A stretch of 64,000 nucleotides of DNA from a virus, in IMG/VR virus record IMGVR_UViG_3300047472_000155, positions 62,001-126,000 of that record; one strand, given 5' to 3'. Positions 56,219 to 63,615 of the stretch are shown in pieces. The notes beneath the pieces were generated by a model, which worked only from the letters and a program-made list of their open reading frames with translations, was not told the origin of the DNA and did no database searches. The stretch's first letter is position 1. Each line of letters starts with the position of its first letter. Made by a program: the position numbers and the translations under genes.

Positions 56219-57261
56219 TGTCGGACCTTCAAGATATCAAAAGAGCAATATATGAAGATGGACGTATAGAAGAGGTTCTTGATCTTTTGGGATGTAAAAA
56301 TATACATCCCGAAAGAAATAGAATTGTAGCATCACTTCCGAATGGCAATAATATGCGATCTGTTCAAGTGAGAATAGATAAAGACCTTTATTCAAATATT
56401 AGGTCTAAAAGCATCAACGGAGATATATTTGCTATCGTATCTTACATCAAATTCAATTGTAGTACCAAAGCAGAGATATATGATAACCTATTTGATGCTA
56501 AGATGTGGATTGTGGAGGAATTGGATTACTTCCACCTTGTAAGCAAAGACAATAAGAAAGAAAAGAAACAAACATACAATAGCTGGCTTAAAGACATGAG
56601 AAAGAAGAGAGGAAAAAAGATAAGTCTAGAAGACTTGCATCCCAACATACCAATTCCAGAATCAACCAAGGACAAGTATTTGATGGAGCCTTATTATCTT
56701 TGGATAAAAGAAGGAATAAGTTGGGAGACTCAAAAAGAATGGGAAATAGGTTTTTGTTGGGAAAGCCATCGTATTATTACTTTGATACGAAACATCACAG
56801 GAGAACTTATTGGTGTTAAAGGCAGAGCAATGGATGACAATAACCCATGGAAATATCTTTATGTTGAAGAAATGAATAAGAGTATAGAATTATTTGGATT
56901 GCATAAAACATTGCCTTATATCCTAGAACAAAAAGAGGTTATTCTTTTTGAGGGATACAAGAGTGTTTTTAAGGCTTGGCAAATGGGATACAAGAATGTT
57001 GCAAGTATTGAGGGTGATGACATATCACCAGCACAAGTTGCATTAATTAAAAGTTTCGGTCTTGACATTAAGATTGTCATGTGTTATGATAAAGACAAGA
57101 CGGAAGATAAAATCATTGAACAAGTTTCAAGGTTCGGTAATCGTAAAGTTTATTATACCCTTGACAAGAAGAAATTCCTTGGTGAAAAGCAGTCACCAGT
57201 GGATAAAGGGTTGATAACATGGCAAAGGCTTTATGAAAACAAAATTGAATTTACCCCTTGA
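56218..57261 (+). CDS. Toprim DNA primase
   Basis: 347 aa. The Toprim catalytic part has VILFEGYKS (about 240, metal-binding Glu) and VMCYDKDK (about 287-294). The first 85 residues align in layout with the CHC2 zinc domain (RNRIVASLPNG, then NGDIFAIVSYI) but the zinc cysteines are gone. It should make RNA primers for the phage fork with the helicase upstream. Loss of the zinc site implies another way of choosing template sites, or that the domain is purely structural. Confidence 0.85.
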   Translation: MSDLQDIKRAIYEDGRIEEVLDLLGCKNIHPERNRIVASLPNGNNMRSVQVRIDKDLYSNIRSKSINGDIFAIVSYIKFNCSTKAEIYDNLFDAKMWIVEELDYFHLVSKDNKKEKKQTYNSWLKDMRKKRGKKISLEDLHPNIPIPESTKDKYLMEPYYLWIKEGISWETQKEWEIGFCWESHRIITLIRNITGELIGVKGRAMDDNNPWKYLYVEEMNKSIELFGLHKTLPYILEQKEVILFEGYKSVFKAWQMGYKNVASIEGDDISPAQVALIKSFGLDIKIVMCYDKDKTEDKIIEQVSRFGNRKVYYTLDKKKFLGEKQSPVDKGLITWQRLYENKIEFTP

Positions 57262-57286
57262 CATTCATCGGTAAATTTGATATAAT
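57258..57286 (+). promoter_or_regulatory. SigA-type promoter
   Basis: TTGACA (57258-57263, overlapping the primase stop), a 17-bp spacer and TATAAT (57281-57286). Its spacer lacks the motif. The motif follows at once. Confidence 0.9.
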
Positions 57287-57287
57287 A

Positions 57288-57309
57288 ACAAATGTAAGAT
57301 AAAACGAAA
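57288..57309 (+). promoter_or_regulatory. ACAAATGTAAGATAAAACGA motif
   Basis: It begins 2 bp after the -10 at 57281, covering the expected start of transcription. Confidence 0.65.
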
Positions 57310-57329
57310 CATAAAGGAAGTGAAGTTTT

Positions 57330-57464
57330 ATGGTCATGTCTTATGTGATATGCACTACATGTGGTTCATATGCATATAGACACTCATATTCAGAATGTCC
57401 TAATGAATGGTGTTCATCTCATTCTGATGATGAAGAAGAAGATAAGGAGGATGAGAAATGCTAG
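57330..57464 (+). CDS. Zinc-knuckle-like small protein, 44 aa
   Basis: ATG 57330 follows AAAGGAAG. CTTC (8-11) and CPNEWC (23-28) could bind one zinc. An acidic tail follows. It overlaps the next gene by 7 nt. Confidence 0.55.
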   Translation: MVMSYVICTTCGSYAYRHSYSECPNEWCSSHSDDEEEDKEDEKC

Positions 57465-57658
57465 GAGGATTTTTGTTTAATGCAATTATCGGATCGTTGT
57501 TGTGTGGATTTTTTCTCAGTACGTTCGATATAGATGCTAAATTTACTGCATCACTTAATGAAATGTTTCCTAAAAAGCATTTCAAAGGAAACTCGATTTA
57601 TTACATGCTATTTTTTATAGCAGGAGTAGTTATTGGTTTGGTCAACTTCTTTATCTAA
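57458..57658 (+). CDS. Two-pass membrane protein, 66 aa
   Basis: ATG 57458 follows AAGGAGG inside the previous gene. Hydrophobic helices at 3-20 and 47-65. Function unknown. Confidence 0.65.
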   Translation: MLGGFLFNAIIGSLLCGFFLSTFDIDAKFTASLNEMFPKKHFKGNSIYYMLFFIAGVVIGLVNFFI

Positions 57659-57660
57659 TA

Positions 57661-57682
57661 ACAAATGTAAGATAAAATAAAA
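57661..57682 (+). promoter_or_regulatory. ACAAATGTAAGATAAAATAA motif
   Basis: Full-length copy between 57658 and the ribosome site of 57708. No TTGACA upstream. Confidence 0.6.
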
Positions 57683-57707
57683 AATAACTTATTGGAGGAA
57701 TTATAAA

Positions 57708-57989
57708 ATGGCTAAATATTACGCAACCGGAACAAAGAAAGTAGAAGTAAAGAACGAACAAGGAAAGAAAAGTGTTGTAGAGACTCCAGTTGTTATTGAA
57801 TTTGATAGCTTGATTGTGAATACTCGCGTACAAGCGGTTAATGAAGCAAAACGATGGGCAAAGAAGGATAGCATTGTTCTTGATGGCATTGATGGAGTAC
57901 ATGTTTTGCAAGGCACACAGAAAGGTGGAGATACGTTGACAAAACGTATTCAAGTCTTGAAAGCTACAGGTAAATTGCCTAAGTTCTAA
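57708..57989 (+). CDS. Unknown protein, 93 aa
   Basis: The ATG follows TTGGAGGAA. Strand-rich first half (VETPVVIEFDSLIV) and basic second half. A hairpin closes the unit. Function unknown. Confidence 0.65.
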   Translation: MAKYYATGTKKVEVKNEQGKKSVVETPVVIEFDSLIVNTRVQAVNEAKRWAKKDSIVLDGIDGVHVLQGTQKGGDTLTKRIQVLKATGKLPKF

Positions 57990-57994
57990 TTGCA

Positions 57995-58026
57995 AAGGGC
58001 TTTTATAGGAAAGTATAAAAGCCCTT
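57995..58026 (+). terminator. Terminator-like hairpin
   Basis: A perfect 13-bp stem AAGGGCTTTTATA (57995-58007) and its complement (58014-58026). The T-run lies in the arm rather than after it. Confidence 0.7.
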
Positions 58027-58039
58027 GAAATAAATTAAC

Positions 58040-58060
58040 ACAAATGCAATATAAAATAAA
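58040..58060 (+). promoter_or_regulatory. ACAAATGCAATATAAAATAA motif
   Basis: Between the hairpin at 57995 and the ribosome site of 58081. Confidence 0.6.
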
Positions 58061-58080
58061 AAATGAGAGAAGGAATTTAA

Positions 58081-58668
58081 ATGATGAATCCAGAGAAACT
58101 TTTTTACGAACAGTTGGAAGTAACAAAACAAATGGTTGAAGAACTTAAGAATATCAATAGCAAGCTTTCTGAAATTAAATCTAAAATTGACCAGAGCAAG
58201 GATAGTTCTCCATTTAGTGTTGAAGATTTTCTTAGTGGTATTTTTGGAATTGATACTACAAATGGTTCACTACTTGCTACGGAACTTGAAGATGATCTTG
58301 AAGATGAGCTTGATAGTCTTTTTATTGATGGTTATGATGATGATGACGATAATGTTAATAATCTTGACCTTCTTGAATTGTTGGCAATCGAGGATGTAAT
58401 TGATCTTCTTGATTCTAAACAGTTGCCATTTACATTTTATGGAGCTAAAAAATACGGATATGAGCCATACAGTGATAGTGATGTTACTTTTGTAACTGAT
58501 TACTTTAATAACAAAGTAGTGGCAAAACTTTGGTTCAATGGAGAGCTTGCAAAAGAAGGTGTTGCAAAATGCGATCCATCAGATGTATTCATTGAAGAAA
58601 CTGGAAAAGCAATTGCATTGCGGCGGTTGTTTGATCTCAACATTCCAGAATCATTGCTTCAACATTAA
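58081..58668 (+). CDS. Unknown acidic protein, 195 aa
   Basis: ATGATG follows GAAGGAAT. A coiled N-terminus (about 5-40), a run of Asp/Glu at about 70-100, then a folded C-terminal half. The composition suggests a protein that binds basic partners or mimics nucleic acid. No family recognised. Confidence 0.65.
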   Translation: MMNPEKLFYEQLEVTKQMVEELKNINSKLSEIKSKIDQSKDSSPFSVEDFLSGIFGIDTTNGSLLATELEDDLEDELDSLFIDGYDDDDDNVNNLDLLELLAIEDVIDLLDSKQLPFTFYGAKKYGYEPYSDSDVTFVTDYFNNKVVAKLWFNGELAKEGVAKCDPSDVFIEETGKAIALRRLFDLNIPESLLQH

Positions 58669-58687
58669 TTAATAGGAGATGTGACTT

Positions 58688-58936
58688 ATGACGCAAAAGC
58701 AATTAGACATCATTGAGTTTACTAAAAACGTTCTAAACAAGCACATCTTCGATTATGAAGAGAAAATTTTAAAAAACTATGATGAATTCCGTTCGTGGTC
58801 AACCTATGATGAATGGGTTAGACCACAGAAACGGGAAAACCAGTACATCTACAATATTTGGATGTGCTATAATGAGTACCTAAATGGAACGCTTGATTTG
58901 AACGCAATGAAAATTTCAAACTTGGTGGTGAAGTAA
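58688..58936 (+). CDS. Unknown protein, 82 aa
   Basis: The ATG follows TAGGAGATG. Aromatic- and acid-rich (SWSTYDEWVRP). Closely spaced with the next gene. Function unknown. Confidence 0.6.
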   Translation: MTQKQLDIIEFTKNVLNKHIFDYEEKILKNYDEFRSWSTYDEWVRPQKRENQYIYNIWMCYNEYLNGTLDLNAMKISNLVVK

Positions 58937-58937
58937 G

Positions 58938-59219
58938 TTGGAAGTAAGGGTTGATAAAATTGTCGAACCAGAAAGTCTTGACCTTGGAGATATTGTAGTA
59001 CTCAATTGTGACGATGAAATTTATGTAACTTTAGTGACACTGATTCCTGGCAAAGAACTTTCTTTTTGCTTAGTTGGATTAAATAAAGGAAATGTTTGGT
59101 CTTCCGCAAAAACTCTTGAGAAGCTATACGAAGATACTAGAGATAGGTATCCATTTGAAAAATATAGTTTCACAATTTACAAGTCCTCAAAATATTTATT
59201 ACAATTAACTAAAAAGTAA
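58938..59219 (+). CDS. Unknown protein, 93 aa
   Basis: TTG 58938 follows GGTGGTGAAG, 1 nt after the previous stop. Strand-rich, perhaps a small barrel. Function unknown. Confidence 0.6.
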   Translation: MEVRVDKIVEPESLDLGDIVVLNCDDEIYVTLVTLIPGKELSFCLVGLNKGNVWSSAKTLEKLYEDTRDRYPFEKYSFTIYKSSKYLLQLTKK

Positions 59220-59225
59220 CACCAA

Positions 59226-59259
59226 AAGCCCATAGAGACGTAAAAGTTTTTGTGGGCTT
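59226..59259 (+). terminator. Weak terminator-like hairpin
   Basis: AAGCCCA (59226-59232) with TGGGCTT (59253-59259), a 20-nt loop that contains a T-run. Could be an attenuator before the lipoprotein gene. Confidence 0.45.
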
Positions 59260-59278
59260 AACTTTTAAGGAGGATAAC

Positions 59279-59677
59279 ATGAAAAAGAAATCATTTTTTA
59301 AAACTTTATTTTTAGCAAGCTTCGTAGTCATTCTTGGTGCTTGTTCCGATGCTGATATTGCATCCGAAAACTTATCAAAAGCCGCTGACAACTTTGAAAT
59401 CAATAGACGAGTTGTGTTTTACAACGGAATTACAGACACTTACTTGTTGACCATTGAAGGACTTTGTTCGTTAGGCAATGACGATGACCGCTCTAAGCAA
59501 TTGACGGTGACATGCAAAACATCTCCAACTACTTACAAGAAGCATTTCTTAGGATTGTCGGACAATGTTACTTATATTGCCGAACAACTAGAACCAGCAA
59601 GTGTTGGTGTATATCATTATCGTGTTACATTTAAACCACAAGTCATCTTGCCAGATATTGACCTGAGAATTGAATAG
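59279..59677 (+). CDS. Beta-sandwich-like lipoprotein, 132 aa
   Basis: ATG 59279 follows AAGGAGG. A basic start, a hydrophobic core and LGAC place the lipidated Cys at 22. The mature part is strand-rich: RVVFYNGITDTYLLTIEG, LTVTCK, VGVYHYRVTFKP. I recall similar short lipoproteins in phages, some acting in superinfection exclusion, but this one is not identified. It should sit on the outer face of the membrane. Confidence 0.78.
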   Translation: MKKKSFFKTLFLASFVVILGACSDADIASENLSKAADNFEINRRVVFYNGITDTYLLTIEGLCSLGNDDDRSKQLTVTCKTSPTTYKKHFLGLSDNVTYIAEQLEPASVGVYHYRVTFKPQVILPDIDLRIE

Positions 59678-59680
59678 CCA

Positions 59681-59704
59681 TAGATAAAACGTTTCTTTTA
59701 TCTA
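59681..59704 (+). repeat. TAGATAAAA palindrome, copy 6
   Basis: TAGATAAAA (59681-59689), centre CGTTTC and TTTTATCTA (59696-59704), 4 nt after the lipoprotein stop. Confidence 0.85.
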
Positions 59705-59727
59705 CTGAAAAATAAGGAGGAAGCAAA

Positions 59728-60078
59728 ATGTATAAATTAGGTGACAAAGTAGTGCCACACGACAAAAGTAGAGGTTGTAACTTGAAACATTCCAGAGAAT
59801 GGGAAAAGGCAAAGAGTAATTATCAAGAATTCCTTTATGTTACTTGCATTGATGACGATAACGATATATGGTGTGCTTATAAGAATCATGATGTTCAATC
59901 TGAAGTTTTTATCGAAGAAGATTTAACACCATATATTGAAGAAAAAATCGAAGGAAAGGTACTTTTTCAAGAAAATATGGGTGTAAAATACACAGAATTA
60001 AAGGTAAAAGACCTAATTGACCTAGTAGATAAGGGGATTGTCAAGGAAACAGATGTGATTATCGTGGGTCGAAAATGA
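59728..60078 (+). CDS. GDKVxP-family paralog, 116 aa
   Basis: The ATG follows AAGGAGG. MYKLGDKVVP, QEFLYVTCI, LTPYIE and the tail KDLIDLVDKGIVKETDVIIV link it to the products at 38644 and 37294. It stands between palindrome copies 6 and 7, as the 11115 paralog stands between copies 1 and 2. Function unknown. Confidence 0.7.
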   Translation: MYKLGDKVVPHDKSRGCNLKHSREWEKAKSNYQEFLYVTCIDDDNDIWCAYKNHDVQSEVFIEEDLTPYIEEKIEGKVLFQENMGVKYTELKVKDLIDLVDKGIVKETDVIIVGRK

Positions 60079-60086
60079 AAAAGTGA

Positions 60087-60110
60087 TAGATAAAACTTCG
60101 ATTTTATCTA
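60087..60110 (+). repeat. TAGATAAAA palindrome, copy 7
   Basis: TAGATAAAA (60087-60095), centre CTTCGA and TTTTATCTA (60102-60110). Confidence 0.85.
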
Positions 60111-60140
60111 TGGCTAAATTTATTAAAGGAGAGATGAAAT

Positions 60141-60497
60141 GTGATTAAAGAAACGTGGGAAATTGATGATGTAACTATAACGGCTAAGGGATATTTTACT
60201 ATTTTTAAAAACTTGGAAGACGAAGATATTATGATTTCAATTTTCTCAAAAACAGAACATGAAGCATGGACGAAACTTGAAGCATCTTTAAAGTCACAAT
60301 TAACTACAAAACAAATTCTTGAAAAGTTGCATGATCATGAAAGAAAAACATCGACAATGAAAGAATTATCTGAAAAGATATGGGATGCATTTGAAATTAT
60401 TACAAAAGAAGCAATAGGAGAAAACTTATCTGGAAGCGACTATCTAGTCATTAACGCAGTATTATACAGTTTTCTAGAAGGAATAATGAACGAATGA
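60141..60497 (+). CDS. MLK-W family paralog 5, 118 aa
   Basis: GTG 60141 follows AAAGGAGAG. IKETWEIDD, DEDIMISIFSKTEHEAWTKLEASL follows the family plan in its first 50 residues. The C-terminal part is helical, as in the copy at 10483. Preceded by palindrome copy 7. Function unknown. Confidence 0.65.
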   Translation: MIKETWEIDDVTITAKGYFTIFKNLEDEDIMISIFSKTEHEAWTKLEASLKSQLTTKQILEKLHDHERKTSTMKELSEKIWDAFEIITKEAIGENLSGSDYLVINAVLYSFLEGIMNE

Positions 60498-60586
60498 TAG
60501 TTGGATTTGTTTTATTTTATATCTCTATTCTATGTTTTATATTATCATTTTTTAAAGGAGCCAATAACAATGAAACTAAAAAATAA
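60494..60586 (+). CDS. Membrane microprotein, 30 aa
   Basis: ATG 60494 overlaps the previous stop (ATGA). Residues 2-20 (IVGFVLFYISILCFILSFF) form a membrane helix. It also overlaps the start of the next gene, which has its own site. Confidence 0.5.
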   Translation: MIVGFVLFYISILCFILSFFKGANNNETKK

Positions 60587-60929
60587 TTTTGAATTTTACA
60601 GCAAGAACGACAAAGATTTTATTTATAGAGTAACTGTACAAGGTGACAGTTGTCTGCTTGAATGGGGAGCGGGAAAATGCACTGATAATACCTCATTTTC
60701 TTACAACAGTGTAGTAAAATATATTGAAAATGGAGATTGGATAGTGGTCAAGCAAACACAAGAGTTGGTAGAAGTTATTGAAATTGGAGAATTAACACAT
60801 TATTTTGCCGAATTAGCAAATGGAGAAATTATTGTATTTAGAGGCAATAAATATGATGATAAGCCACTATATACAACAATTACACAACAAGACTTTAATA
60901 GCATTAAAAAGATTATTGATCTAACATGA
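60570..60929 (+). CDS. Unknown protein, 119 aa
   Basis: ATG 60570 follows AAAGGAG. Strand-rich (YRVTVQGDSCLLEWGAG). It precedes the RecJ-type gene by 14 nt. Function unknown. Confidence 0.65.
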   Translation: MKLKNNFEFYSKNDKDFIYRVTVQGDSCLLEWGAGKCTDNTSFSYNSVVKYIENGDWIVVKQTQELVEVIEIGELTHYFAELANGEIIVFRGNKYDDKPLYTTITQQDFNSIKKIIDLT

Positions 60930-60943
60930 AAGGTATTGATTAA

Positions 60944-62578
60944 ATGAGTAAATTTAAACTTAGAAATAAATATGACTTTAATAAAAAAGAAGATATTGTT
61001 ACTTCTTTATTGAAAGCCAGAGGAATTTCTGATATTCAGGAATTCCTCTCTCCTTCAATAAATGTTCTGAACTCAGCATATTTGCTTGGAGAAATGGGTC
61101 TTGTAGTAGCAAGAATATTGAGTGCAATTAAAAACAATGAAAGAATATGTATTAGCGCAGATCCAGATAGTGATGGTGTTTGTTCTACGGCAATTATGGT
61201 AAGGTATATATCAAAGTTCACAAACAACTATTATATATCTTATGCACAGCGTTCCGAAGGTCATGGTATAGAATATCAACTTGAGTTTATTGACACAAAA
61301 AACACAGACCTCTTAATTATACTTGATTCCTCGACCAATTCCACAGAAGCTTGTGAAATATTGTCTAAATCCATGAATATTATTATTCTTGACCATCATG
61401 ACGTTGAAGAGGTTAACCCTTATGCATACATTGTCAATCCTAAGAATGATAAGACATATCCTAATAAAAACATTAGTGGAGCAGGTGTTGTGTACAAAGT
61501 AATTCAAGCACTTGACGAAAGACTTGGAAGTGGAGAGGTTGGTGATTTAATTGACCTTGTAGCTGTTGGAATGTACGCAGATATGATGCCAATGGATGTA
61601 TTGGAAAATCGCCACTTAGTTATTCAAGGAATGAAGAATATCAAAAATCCAGGATTGCTTAAAGTCCTTGAGATTGCCAATGTGTCACTTGATAAGGTGA
61701 ACTCTCAAACCATTGGATTCACTATTAGTCCATTGCTCAACGGTTGTGCGCGTAAAGATAAGCTTGAACTTGGTATTGAGTTGCTTATATGTGATGATGA
61801 TCAGAGATGCACAGAACTTGTTATGGAAATGAGAGCATTAAATGATGAGCGAAGACAAGAAGAAAAAATTCTGTATGAAAATTATCTTACTAAAATTGAT
61901 CCAAATGATAAAGTTTTGATTGCTATTGATGAAAATGCATCAAAGAATTTTAATGGTCTTATTGCAAATAAATTTTCTCAAGAATTTCATCGTCCTGCAA
62001 TTGTTATGCGTGAACATGAAGGAAGTCTTGCAGGTTCTTACAGAGGATTTGCGTCTTTTGATATGAAAGGATTTTTGAACCGCAAGGAAATAAGAAAGTA
62101 TCTTAAATATGCATTAGGACATCCATCTGCTGGAGGCGTGGGACTAAAGTCTTCTAACTTCAAGGCATTTAAAGAAGCTATAAACAAGGCTCTTAAGCAT
62201 TATGACTTCAATTCAGACATCTATTATGATTATGAAATTGATGCAAGCTTAATTACGCCCAAGCTAGTCAATCAAATACAAGAATTTGATTATTGTAGTG
62301 GTCAAGGATTCCCTCCTGCAATGTTCTACGTTAGAGAAATATACGTTGAAGACAATGAAGATAGGGTTGTTATGGGGAAAAATAGAGACACGGTAAAAAT
62401 AAAGTCTTGTGATGTTGATGTCATTAAATTTAAGACAAATGAAAATTGGGCTTCTGATGTTGGTACGATGGATACCATTGATGTTGTAGGTCAATTATCT
62501 CTTAATGAATGGATAAAGTGGAATGGCGAAGTTGTAATTACCACTCAAGTTGTTGCTGACTCATATTTAATTGTATAA
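60944..62578 (+). CDS. RecJ-like ssDNA exonuclease (DHH family)
   Basis: 544 aa. The ATG follows GAAAGGTATTG. Motif I is DPDSDG (73-78), motif II ILDSS (Asp128) and motif III DHH (150-152), all metal ligands. The DHHA1 part has AGSYRGFASFD and GHPSAGGVG. The C-terminal barrel resembles the RecJ OB domain. It should degrade single-stranded DNA 5'-3' in recombination or repair at phage forks. The length and place after helicase and primase recall SPbeta YorK. Confidence 0.9.
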   Translation: MSKFKLRNKYDFNKKEDIVTSLLKARGISDIQEFLSPSINVLNSAYLLGEMGLVVARILSAIKNNERICISADPDSDGVCSTAIMVRYISKFTNNYYISYAQRSEGHGIEYQLEFIDTKNTDLLIILDSSTNSTEACEILSKSMNIIILDHHDVEEVNPYAYIVNPKNDKTYPNKNISGAGVVYKVIQALDERLGSGEVGDLIDLVAVGMYADMMPMDVLENRHLVIQGMKNIKNPGLLKVLEIANVSLDKVNSQTIGFTISPLLNGCARKDKLELGIELLICDDDQRCTELVMEMRALNDERRQEEKILYENYLTKIDPNDKVLIAIDENASKNFNGLIANKFSQEFHRPAIVMREHEGSLAGSYRGFASFDMKGFLNRKEIRKYLKYALGHPSAGGVGLKSSNFKAFKEAINKALKHYDFNSDIYYDYEIDASLITPKLVNQIQEFDYCSGQGFPPAMFYVREIYVEDNEDRVVMGKNRDTVKIKSCDVDVIKFKTNENWASDVGTMDTIDVVGQLSLNEWIKWNGEVVITTQVVADSYLIV

Positions 62579-62583
62579 AATGC

Positions 62584-62612
62584 TTGACAAATAGAAGATA
62601 AAATGATATGAT
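62584..62612 (+). promoter_or_regulatory. Composite promoter with motif in spacer
   Basis: TTGACA (62584-62589), spacer AATAGAAGATAAAATGA (17 bp, identical to the one at 55998) and TATGAT (62607-62612). Confidence 0.9.
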
Positions 62613-62643
62613 TGACCTATCAAATATAAGGTGGTTATTATAA

Positions 62644-62853
62644 ATGATAGGTCAAAAAAAACAAAATGTAGTCATCCCAATGGGAACTGATACAAAAATT
62701 TCATTTGAGATCAACAATAAATATGAACACATTAACACAAGTAATACAACATTTCTCATTACCGATAGTCGCTCACAAGCTTTAGTCACATTTAGTGAAA
62801 TGAAGAGAATAATACAAGAATTGCAAGAATTGATTAATACCGGAGAGAACTAA
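62644..62853 (+). CDS. Unknown small protein, 69 aa
   Basis: The ATG follows AAGGTGG. The C-terminus (VTFSEMKRIIQELQELI) matches in layout the end of the product at 63678 (FTVREFEELIGNLQSMVDYI). A one-gene unit behind its own promoter. Function unknown. Confidence 0.65.
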   Translation: MIGQKKQNVVIPMGTDTKISFEINNKYEHINTSNTTFLITDSRSQALVTFSEMKRIIQELQELINTGEN

Positions 62854-62861
62854 AATTGTAA

Positions 62862-62890
62862 TTGACAAATGTAAGATAAAATGATACAAT
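62862..62890 (+). promoter_or_regulatory. Composite promoter with motif in spacer
   Basis: TTGACA (62862-62867), spacer AATGTAAGATAAAATGA (17 bp) and TACAAT (62885-62890). Confidence 0.9.
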
Positions 62891-62925
62891 TACTATTGTA
62901 AGATATCAAGAAGGAGAGATAAATA

Positions 62926-63264
62926 ATGAGCAAAAGTAAATTGGAGATTTTAAACGAATTGAAACAATATGTTGATGAACGTAAGATTATTCACTACGAT
63001 TACATTCAGGTTAAAGAAAGCGGATATGTAAGTTATGATTCTCTTGGTTTTATTGCTAATCAAATTGGAATTGAAGATGACGTTCTATTAGAATTACATG
63101 GAGATTCTATTGATTCGGCACATGTAGGAACAAAAGAGTTTGCAGAAAATTTGATTGAGGCAGGATTTTCTCTTGACGAACTTGCAGAGTTGCAAATTCT
63201 GAATGATTCTTCCCCTGTAGAAGAATTGTTGGAATATATCAATGTTTTGATTGAAGAGTTATAA
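62926..63264 (+). CDS. Unknown acidic helical protein, 112 aa
   Basis: The ATG follows AAGGAGAG. Soluble, acidic, with a C-terminal helix. A one-gene unit behind a composite promoter. Function unknown. Confidence 0.65.
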   Translation: MSKSKLEILNELKQYVDERKIIHYDYIQVKESGYVSYDSLGFIANQIGIEDDVLLELHGDSIDSAHVGTKEFAENLIEAGFSLDELAELQILNDSSPVEELLEYINVLIEEL

Positions 63265-63319
63265 TAATAATGTTAGCATCATAGAATAACAATATAGAAT
63301 TAAAATGAGGAGTGGAAAT

Positions 63320-63586
63320 ATGATCCAAGAATTAAAAAATGAAAAATTTGTTAAGAAAGTGTCGGTTGAATATGTAGATGGAACAAGTGAAGTATTTGAT
63401 GGTGAATTCCTTGTACTTATCACCGATAATGGAAATGATGGCAAGTGGAATGTAAAATTGTCAGAGGACGCAGAAATGGAAAAGGTTTTGAGCTTTGCCT
63501 ATGATGCTGTAGATGAAATTGAAAATGCAAGTTTGGATGAAGCTATTCCTCAAAAAGCATCTCATTTGAGGTTAATAAAAGGATAA
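63320..63586 (+). CDS. Unknown protein, 88 aa
   Basis: ATG 63320 follows GAGGAGTGG. Begins with strands (KVSVEYVDGTSEVFDGEFLV in parts) and ends basic. No promoter seen in the 55-nt gap, so it is probably read through from 62862. Confidence 0.65.
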   Translation: MIQELKNEKFVKKVSVEYVDGTSEVFDGEFLVLITDNGNDGKWNVKLSEDAEMEKVLSFAYDAVDEIENASLDEAIPQKASHLRLIKG

Positions 63587-63615
63587 TGATTGGATTTACT
63601 TGTTTATTGTATGCA

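Noticed and set aside
60501-60569. A 23-residue N-terminal extension of the protein at 60570, starting at TTG 60501
   Set aside because: AAAGGAG is well placed for ATG 60570, and a separate membrane microprotein occupies this stretch in another frame.
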